Part shown: piece after piece, positions 51,394 through 60,000 of the stretch
Position numbering within the stretch: the stretch's first letter is position 1
How the letters are laid out: each line of letters starts with the position of its first letter
Origin: Symsagittifera roscoffensis
Lineage: Eukaryota > Xenacoelomorpha > Acoela > Convolutidae
Direction of reading: 5' to 3'
Assembly: GCF_963678635.1 (NCBI RefSeq)
Contig: NC_087063.1
Coordinates: 1,712,073 to 1,772,072 of the forward strand
Length of the DNA: 60,000 bases
Notes under the pieces: model-generated
Seen by the model: only the letters and a program-made list of their open reading frames with translations
Told to the model about the DNA's origin: nothing
Databases searched by the model: none
Translations under genes and position numbers: made by a program

Positions 51394-51676
51394 GGGGGGC
51401 AGTACAACAGTGCCGAAGTACAGCTGTGCCGAAAATCAAAGCGGTATTCAACAGTGCCAAAAATTACTAAGAATACCCAACTTTTTTCTGAACAAGTAAT
51501 TAACTTGACAAACTGTTAAATTTTCTTCTCGGTTTCGCTCCAAAAAACAGTATTCAAGCAATATGCCATCAATTCGCAAAGTGAAAGGAAAATTATTAAG
51601 TAGCCATAATTTTCGGCACTGTTAAACACATTTTCAGTTTCGGCACCGTTGTACTTCGGCACTGTTGAACGCCCCC
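51394..51676. mobile_element. Second foldback element (GTGCCGAA subrepeats)
   Basis: Ends GGGGGGC and GCCCCC bracket ~283 bases. The left arm has three CA-CAGTGCCGAA-type units (51401-51460) and the right arm three inverted TTCGGCACTGTT-type units (51608-51670). The architecture parallels 3487-3688 but with different unit sequences and a GC clamp. Confidence 0.65.
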
Positions 51677-53881
51677 AAAAATGGCATAAAAATTTTGACT
51701 CAACAAAATACATACTAAAAATAGTAGCTACATAAAGCAGGCGGGAATCTAGGGCTCTTTAAGATTCTTAAGAAACTTTGACGGCTTTCTCTAAAATTAG
51801 TCTGCCAAATTATTGTTCTGAGCTGTCTGCGCTACGGGCCAAAATATGAAAAAAAAAACAAGTCAAAACTGTTTTTTGGGGCGCTTTTTATAAAGTTTTG
51901 ACCAAACAATCGCATTTTGTTCAACAAGCTTCCTTCCTCAAAATCGGCGAAAACTGGTGTTAAAGTTTTTTAAATTTGCCGTTTCAGGTTTTTCCTAGCG
52001 TAGTCTTAATCTAACCTGTTCCTGAAATTCAGCTAAATGTCCATACTTCCAAGTGTTTTTACTCGTTTGAGCGTATTGAATTAATGCCACGGATGTTTTT
52101 CTGCAAGTTGTTGTACAATGTCTGTCTGATTTTTGTTTGAAAAATGGAACCAACATTAATTTTTCAGGACAAATATCTAGCCCAAATATTTTCTTACAAT
52201 TTAGAAGAAAATTTTTGTATGGAATTTTTTTTGCATATTTCTGTTTTTCAATTTTGGATGACTTGAAAGTCTAATTGGCCAATATGCAAGCAAGCCCCGG
52301 GCTAGTTTATAAAAATATCCCAATGACTAAAATTAGTTAGTTTTTTTTATAACCAGAAATTGATCCCTATAAAATCAGGATCCTAGCCTCATAAAACATG
52401 ATAATGCTTGCAATAAATTAAATACATTTTCCTTCCTTAATTTAAGATCAAAAGAAAGGTCGGATTTTTGAGTTTGTTTTGGGTAAACAAAAACTCAGCC
52501 TTCAAAATAACCCAATGGGAGTTGGAAAATTTGTCATATGGAAGAATTGAAGATAAGAGATCAAACGAATGTTGATATTTTTCCCAATTCACCAAAATGG
52601 TCGGCATTGTCTGTCTTCATCTAAAATTGGAACCTAATGTACATTTAAATTTTATCCTTTTTTGGCTTTGAAAACTCTGGGCTTATCAGGTCAATAAACT
52701 GGCTGGGAGAAAATAACTGGAATATTAGACGGATAATCTTCTTTTTAATCCCCCGTCTCGGCCGATGGCATTATTCGTCATGCTCTTTTCATAGTCTTTT
52801 AATAAACTGCACAAAAGAAAACTGAGCATTGATTTATTTTACGAAGCAGAAGATAAAACTGAATGATGATAACTTAGATGAGAGTGAACATTTTACAATG
52901 CGACTTTTGATAAATAAAATCAACGAAAATAGCATTATTTTTTTTCGCGACCAGAAAATATATTTGGCGGATAAAAAAATTCTGATGTTAACGAGTTTTA
53001 TTTTGAAAGAGTGGGAAAGAACTTGAAAGCAGTTCCTCGACTCTTTGAAATTGCTCAATTTATTCTGAATTTGAGTTTGGAATCTTTGTGCTTTCAAAAT
53101 ATCTTTCTGAAAGAAAACTAGGTTTGTAATAATCAATTCTTAACTGTATTTTTTATACAATCAATCAATTTTTGATTCCCGGAGTGAACATTTCTCAAGA
53201 TTCATCGACTTCTAAAATTAAAAGAAAAAGTATGATAACTAGAATCGAATTTCGAAGGCATTGTAAAAATTGACATCATAAGTGTCGATGTAAGCGAAAC
53301 GGATTTTTTTTTCGGAATGAAGATTTAAAAATTTGATGAGAAATTAAACGCAAAAACAGGTGCCAATGGAAACAAGGTTCAGATAATTTTGGGATACATT
53401 TTTGAATTGTACTTTTTTGAATATCTACAATTCAATTTAATTGATATTCGTGAATAAATTTAAATTCAAAAATCATAACAAACCAGCGCAACCAATTTTC
53501 CTTTTTGAGCGCTGTTCCTTTGCAGGTGTTTATTCAAACTTTCAAACCTTACAATTTTCCAAATTTGGGTTTGGTTTGTTTTTTTATTCTGATTTTTGAA
53601 CAAGTGATTATAATGCACAAATTTTATACCATCTGAAAGCTGCCGATGCTTTTGCTCAAACCACTGATATTTTATTTTGAGAATCTGCGAGAATTGCAGG
53701 TTAAGGTTATTTTAAGACGTTCAAATGAGTCACAATTAAATCATTTAAGTACAAAGTCCGTTAAATGTTTTTTTTTTGTGTTCTTGTGTATTCTTGTGTT
53801 TTTTGTGCAATGAATTGCACGTGTTCTGGTAAACAAGTTGCGTGGTAAAAATTCATCCCCCTGATTAGAATCAAAGAATTT
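51677..53881. other. Gene-free spacer
   Basis: AT-rich with frames only where composition is low-complexity (for example 52829-53136 on both strands). Nothing recognised. Confidence 0.5.
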
Positions 53882-55497
53882 TCATTTTAGTACCCAATAA
53901 AATCTGTCCACAATCGGAAAATGCATTGATGCAGTGAAACTTTAAGCTCACAAGCAGAGCCTGTTGGCATTTTTTTCGAAAACAGTGATTAATCTGCCGT
54001 CTCAGTATGTTTGTGATGGTTTTTTGGTTTTTATTATATTTTTAGCGCATGGCGATCAGGATATTGAAAGTTTACATTCTCGAAATTCAAGCTCAATTTA
54101 GATGGGAAAAATATTGTCAATACAGATTGTGTAGATGATTTGAATCATTTCCTGAAAAAAGATCCGACATCAATGAAGACATGAAGGCAACCGCAGTTTT
54201 TTTGGAAAAATTTCTGTTCAAAGGGAGTGTAGTTTAAAAAAGGCAATTGTTCAAGCTGATCACAAAAATCATTTTTGGACTGAAAGTTGTCGCAATAAAC
54301 AGTTTGATCATCAAATACCTGATTTTTAAATAAAGAAGTTGCATTGCAACCAAAAATGTACCGCTTTTGTTGTAGTGTAAAACGGTGATTAATCAGCGCT
54401 GGCAAGTACAATAAATGCAAGCAATGAATCAAGTATGAATCACCGATGCTCTCTTCATGTAACAGTGATGATCCATCGTTGTTCACGCTCATTTAAAAAA
54501 CGGCGAAAAATTCGTATCATACTTCTCAGATGTAAATTTTTGATGATTTTGATCAAAGTTCCTAATAGTGGCTGGAAAAGAATGTACAGGTTATAAAATT
54601 GTCTTCCAAATTTTCTATCTAAAATAATGAGCGTTTTTATTTAAAAAAATGGAACAAATTGATTGAGTTAATAAAAAAAATTTATGCAATCTTGAAGATC
54701 ATTCTTTCAAACCACGGAATAACCTTTACATTTGAAAACTTTAAAATGATCTCCCAAAATCAATGGTTTGCGCAAAAGGCACAATACTTGAATTTTAAAA
54801 CGCATTTTTTTCAAACTGGGTTGACTTTAGGTGAAAAATGATTGAAAAAAAGCTTGCTTAGAACTTAAACAAAACTATTATGCTGCATTTTGTTTTTCAA
54901 ATTCAAGCCCAAAATTTTACCCTAAAGTTTGGTTAACTTTAGTTTTTTGGTCAATCAAGAACTACGCAAAACTACCAAATCAATTACTGACAAAACTATA
55001 TCAAAATGAGCCTCCTAAGTAGTGTACCAAAATTTAGGAAAGATGTAATTTTCAAAAAGATTGCGCTGATTGTTAAGAAGCAGCTTTTGGTAAAAACTGG
55101 TCTTTATATAGTAAAACTGGTTAGATTTTGTCTATCAAACCAAAAAAAAATTGTCTATTTTCTAAGAATTATGCCCATCCCAAGTTTTATTAGACTACAT
55201 AAAAGGCTCACTTAAATATAGTTCTGTCAGTAATTGACTCGGTAGATTTTGCGTAATTCTCGATTTAATAAAAAAAACAAAATGACCCAATTTGAGGTAC
55301 AATTTCGAGCCCAATTTTTGCAAAGCAAATTGCATCATTAAAACTCTGCTGAAAAAACAAGAAAGTTTTGTCCTCCTCCTTTTTCACCTGAAGTAAACCT
55401 AATTTGAGAAAAAAACGCGTTTTACATTTGGAGTTTTGTGCATTTTGTCCGGATAATTTAAATGAGCGCTGTATAATTCTGCCGAGTGACTGTTTTT
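53882..55497. repeat. Unit 1 of a ~1.6-kb tandem duplication
   Basis: Starts ATTTTAGTACCCAATAAAATC and ends TCTGCCGAGTGACTGTTTTTCA. Most of it is repeated from 55498. It contains a 115-codon minus frame at 54492-54145 (Cys-containing, FTLQQKRYIFGCNATSLFKN) that in unit 2 carries a nonsense codon near its start and mostly amino-acid-changing differences. Confidence 0.85.
54145..54492 (-). CDS. 115-codon frame inside duplicated unit, unrecognised
   Basis: Begins MSVNNDGSSLLHEES and has five Cys residues. The second copy (56037-55738 region) shares most of the peptide, but its equivalent start is followed by TAG after about 13 codons and a deletion truncates the end. The few substitutions change amino acids more often than not, which argues against selection on protein. 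Probably a chance frame or a relic. Confidence 0.2.
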   Translation of the reverse strand: MSVNNDGSSLLHEESIGDSYLIHCLHLLYLPALINHRFTLQQKRYIFGCNATSLFKNQVFDDQTVYCDNFQSKNDFCDQLEQLPFLNYTPFEQKFFQKNCGCLHVFIDVGSFFRK

Positions 55498-56938
55498 CAT
55501 ATTTTAGTACCTGATAAAATATGTTCACACTAGAAAAATGCATTGATAAAGTCAGAAGTTTAAGCTCGCAAGCAGAGCCTGTTTGCATTTTTTTTTGCGA
55601 AAACAGTGATTAAATTGCCGTCTCAGTATGTTTATAATAGTTTTTTGGTTCTTATTATGTTTTTAGCGCATGGCGATCCGGATGTTGAAAGTTTACATTC
55701 TCGAAATTCAAGCTCAATTTAGACGGGAAAAATAATGTCAATAAAGATTGTGTAGATGATTTGAATCATTTGCTGAAAGAAGATCCCTCATCCATGAAGA
55801 TATGAAGGCAACCGCAGTTTTTTTAAAGGGAGTGTAGTTTAAAAAAGGCAATTGTTCAAGCTGATCACAAAATTCATTTTTGGATTGAAAGTTGTCGCAA
55901 TAAACAGTTTGATCAGCAAATACCTGATTTTTAAATAAAGAAGTTGCATTGCAACCAAAAATGTACCGCTTTTGTTGTAGTGTAAAATGGTGATTAATCA
56001 GCGCTGGCAAGTACAATGAATGCAAGCAATGAATCAAGTATGAATCACCGATGCTCTATTCATGTATCAGTGATGATCCATTGTTGTTCACGCTCATTTA
56101 TAAAATGGCGAAAAACTCATTTCATACATCTCAGATGTAAATTTTTGATGATTTTGATCAAAGTTCCTAATAGTGGCTGAAATAGAATGTATAGGATATA
56201 AAATTGTCTTCTAACTTTCCTATTTAAAATATTGAGCGGTTTTATTAAAAAAATGGAACAAATTGATTGAGTAAATCATAAAAAAGTTATGAAATCTCGA
56301 AGATCACTCTTTCAAACCACGGAATAACTTTTACATTTGAAAATTTTAAAATGATCCCCCAAAATCAATTGTTTGCGCAAAAGGCACAATACTTGATTTT
56401 TAAAACGCATTTTTTTCAAACTGGGTTGACTTTAGGTGAAAAATGATCCAAAAAAAAGCTTGCTAAATGACCAAAAATAAGGAAAGATGCAATTTTCAAA
56501 AAGTTTGCGCTGATTGTTAAGAAACAGCTTTTGATAAAAACTGGTCTTTATATAGTAAAACTGGTTAGAGTTTGTCTATCAAACCAAATTAAAATTTTCC
56601 ATTTTGTAAGAATTATGCCCATCCCAAGTTTTATTAGACTACATAAAAGTCTCACTTAAATATAGTTCGGTCAGTAATTGACTCGGTAGACTTTGCGTAA
56701 TTCTTGATTGACTAAAAAAACCAAAATGACCCAATTTGAGGTACAATTTCGAGCCCGATTTTCGCAAAACAAATTGCATCATAAGACTCTAAAAGAACAA
56801 GAAAGTTTTGTCCTCCTCCTTTTTCACCTGAAGTCAACCTAATTTGAGAAAAAAACGCGTTTTTAATTTGGAGTTTTGTGCGTTTTGTCCGGATAATTTA
56901 AATGTGCGCTGTATAATTCTGCCGAGTGACTGTTTTTC
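55498..56938. repeat. Unit 2 of the ~1.6-kb tandem duplication
   Basis: Repeats unit 1 with several deletions (total about 175 bases shorter), ending in the same TGTATAATTCTGCCGAGTGA motif. Divergence of several percent places this duplication earlier than the 277-bp one. Confidence 0.85.
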
Positions 56939-59900
56939 AATTTAACTCGCTGGCAGATATTTTCTCCTTTAGTTTTTTTTCGCTTAAACCTATTCTGCGC
57001 CAGAAAATCACCCAATAAAGTTTCAGCTGTTCGATACTTTATGCAAACGGGTAGAAAATTTATCTTCATCTATGTTTCAGTCGTGATTCATCGATGATTC
57101 ATTAGTGTAATTTGAGTCTGTGTTTAAAAGAAGAATTATAGACTGAGTGTCGTCAAAGTGGCATTTGCATCATGATTGATTCCTGGATGCCAAAAACTGA
57201 AAGATTCACGAGACATTTCTGAGTTGCAATGCAATTTCAACCAGGGTATCATTCTGTTTGAGCCACTCAACAAATCTCCGCCCAGATTCAACAGATGGAA
57301 CCATTATATCAAATTAGCGAGTTCAATTTGACCTCGTTATTTTTACAAACATATCGATAACTTAGAGGTTAAACAATTACATCACATTATCGGTGGTCTA
57401 AACGCATCAAACGCATGAATTATTCCAAACTGTATACGAAAGTTTGAAATTAGACTTGGAGTGAATTAGTTTTGATTTTGGTAGCCATAAAACAAGCTGG
57501 TAAATCTAAATGATTAATGTGGAAAAGACAAGCCAAGACAGCGCAAACATTCTTTCGATTAAGTGAGCCCGAGTTGTTTATTCGCATGAATAACTATTTT
57601 AATCGGTTCTGGGTTTTGGGTGCACACTCTCGCCCATGATATTTGCCCACTTTGCTTTGAGTCAACTGAATCCTTTATTCATACCACCCTAAATGGGGTT
57701 GCATAATAACTAGCAACATCTGACAATCCCAAATAACCCACTCCCCAATAAGTAGAAACTCCCCCAATAAGTTATGATATTAAGATGAAATCATGCTCAA
57801 ATCTCCTTGCTCAATTGACTAATATTAAACAGATATGATTGATACGCAAGTAAACGTTAACCGACTTCTTCCAAAAATTTCGACGGTCGGTCGAAAAATG
57901 ATGCAGTGAAACCTAAGAGAAAGTTTTGGATGAAACCAATAAAAAAAAATTTTGGGAAAACTTCCGCTTGTTTGCTCAGCTGGTATTTAGAAATTTTGCA
58001 TGAAGGTTTGCACTTCATGTTTCGAAAGAAAATTTTTGCAGCAAAATCTAAAAACTGCACGATTTGTCGGCCATCATGAATTTCAATTTTTCGGCTTGTT
58101 GAGCTGAAAATGTTAAATTGGGTGTATTGTGACTGGAAGCATATTACTCTGTCGATATATACCATTTATAAGTAGCTGTATAAATTATAAAAACAACAGT
58201 GAATTGAGGCCTGGGTTTGGGTGTTGGCGGGGCTGTTTCAGTTTATAACTGCAAAGGGCCGTCTAGTGGCATTAATTTGTGCCATAAAACAGTTCTGTTT
58301 GATATCGGCACAACAAAACAAGCCATACATACCCTCAATGATTTACAACCATCTCTTTCTATGTTATTTATACAGTGTTTGACAATGCGTCTCTGAAACC
58401 CATTTGAATAGAATTTGTTCAAAACTCAAATTCACGATCCTATATATTTCAATGGTAACATATACTTATTGCATTGCTATCTTATGAGTGCATCTTTATA
58501 AAGTTATGCTTGTACATTCTTTGTTTTTAAAAAAAACATGCTACAATTAACAATTCATTAGATATACATGAAAGATAGTTTCATTTTAGGCTAATGACTG
58601 TTATGAATTAAGGGGAGGGTAAAACTTCTTGTTACAAAGATTCAAATTTTGGGCAAATTTGTTAATCAGATTAGTCTAATCTGAGGATGCGAAGGCGGAG
58701 TACGGGGCGGATAACTAATTCCCAAAAGCAAAGAATTGCATTTTAAAATTGATAACTTTATTGATCAAACCTAATTCCGTGGCGGCAGTCGTTTCAGGGT
58801 TCACAGATATACTAACGCCGGTGGTTCAGGTTTAACTGATATTTGATGCAAATAGTTTTGCGATAAAACTATTCTTCGAGGATATCTCGGCTTAGAAAAT
58901 TCTTGCACCGAATTTTCTTAGCCCAGATAACCCAGAGTTTGTTGCTTTTGGGCGTGACAACATTACCCAGCCCAAAAAAACAAACCCATAAAAAGCATAA
59001 AATTGTTTTAAAATGCATAATCAAAAGATTTCAGTTGATGATTTACCAGCAGTTGTTCTATGTTGGTCATATTCTTCGTGTATAAATGCTTTTGACCCTT
59101 GTCTTAAAAAAACGATTTTGATCTCTAGAACATTTACTGTTGACGATCCACAAAAGAGTTCAAAAACCGGTGAAAAAACTAGCGAATCTTGAATCATGCC
59201 AAAAAAACTCGCATTTTTCAATCAGAGTCATGCTGATAGAGCTTAAAGAGACGCTTCAAAGTAAAAAATTTCACACTGATTTAAGAAATAACCAAAGAAC
59301 CACTAAATCGGAATTCGGAAGTTAAAATCATGTCAATTAACCCCCCCCCCTTCTCCCTCCCCCCGGCTCTCGCTATTCTGAAAAGCAGGAGGGCCTTCGC
59401 TACTGAGCTAAAAAAAATGAGTTTGTATATGCTAATCTTTCCTTATAGTTTTCTGTAACTGGATCAATATTATTTCCAAAGGGGGAGGGGGGAAATTGTT
59501 CTAAGATCCAAGAAATAGTCAAATTATAAATTATGTTTACCGGTGATACTCAATGCCGTCCTTTTCTTATGAAAAACATACTTTTAAAGCGGCCAACTGC
59601 TAGTTCACAGACAAGATTAGCAGGCTATAAAAATATTCTTCCTGACAACCCGAAGAACAAACATTGTTTTAATAACGGGTACTTCGGGCAACTTCATGAA
59701 CCCCGTGCATTGCACCGTCCAAACATTAGTTTTCCCCATACGCATGAACAAATTCACCCCTTTAGCCGGAGTTGTCCAAAAGAGAGGGAACAGAGCGCGG
59801 GTTGGCAAGCCTTTCAAGTTTATTAGGGAGTGCTTAACAATCAGGAGACTATAAATTTGCCAAGCACCTCCCAGATTTAAACTACTAAGTTTAGAAGCCA

Positions 59901-60000
59901 ATTTTGAACTTGTTTTATGGTCAAATATACTCGCAATATTATTTTCATACTGCGTAAACATATACTCGCTTCTTACCAAAACAACAACCCATTTATAAAC
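56939..60000. other. No supported gene
   Basis: AT-rich. Frames at 58165-57857 (-, 102 codons) and 59979-59617 (-, 120 codons) are the longest; the latter overlaps a 97-codon plus frame over the same GC-richer patch (59640-59820), so the coding strand is undecidable and no domain is recognised. A C-run with TTCTCC sits at 59341-59362. Confidence 0.4.

Noticed and set aside
59533-59979. Overlapping 97- and 120-codon frames on opposite strands
   Set aside because: Both strands open over one GC-richer patch, no domain and no splice context; the strand cannot be chosen.

Overview
The window is nuclear DNA from a eukaryote, most likely an invertebrate animal. It has AT-rich spacers, one spliced heterotrimeric G-protein alpha gene, many small non-autonomous DNA transposons and a 200-base assembly gap (34356-34555). 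The standard genetic code fits all long reading frames. I cannot name the phylum from the sequence.

Layout: 1-1500 holds short inverted-repeat elements. A divergent G-alpha gene lies at about 1839-3343 (+), with a 507-base intron; its N-terminal exon is not identified. A foldback element with 17-bp subrepeats follows (3487-3688), then gene-free sequence with a CCGGG-ended element (7588-8446) and a hAT-like MITE (9285-9634).

The centre of the window is one intact, very large LTR retroelement on the minus strand, 10300-29215 (18.9 kb). Its two 410-bp LTRs look identical, and it is bracketed by a 4-bp target duplication (GATT). Read 5' to 3' on the minus strand it has: LTR; a tRNA-type primer site; a 1.2-kb leader with repeated motifs and two GTAAG splice donors; a basic 155-aa protein; a 2740-aa single-frame Gag-Pol of Ty3/gypsy type (CCHC, protease, RT, RNase H, DD35E integrase, GPY/F); two tiny membrane proteins joined by an ATGA overlap; a 378-codon frame with no ATG; an 872-residue envelope-like glycoprotein with signal peptide and C-terminal membrane segments; a 601-aa protein joined to env by another ATGA overlap; a canonical intron (donor GTAAGT, TACTAAC branch site, CAG acceptor) starting 3 bases after the last stop; a 1.6-kb 3' region; and the 3' LTR with AATAAA. 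Identical LTRs and intact frames suggest a recent, possibly active, infectious-type retroelement with an unusually large accessory gene set. This is the main discovery candidate.

From 29.2 kb to the end I find no confident host gene. The sequence is a mosaic of recent tandem duplications (277 bp at 29.6-30.2 kb, about 1.7 kb at 35.5-39.2 kb, about 1.6 kb at 53.9-56.9 kb), dispersed element families (CCGGG-ended elements; Helentron/HINE-like elements with GTTCCGAC/GTCGGAAC subterminal repeats and a GGGCTTCGCCC hairpin; hAT-like ends; a second foldback at 51394-51676), microsatellites and G/C homopolymers. A decayed protein-coding stretch lies at 50893-51379 (-), and possible exon fragments flank the assembly gap.
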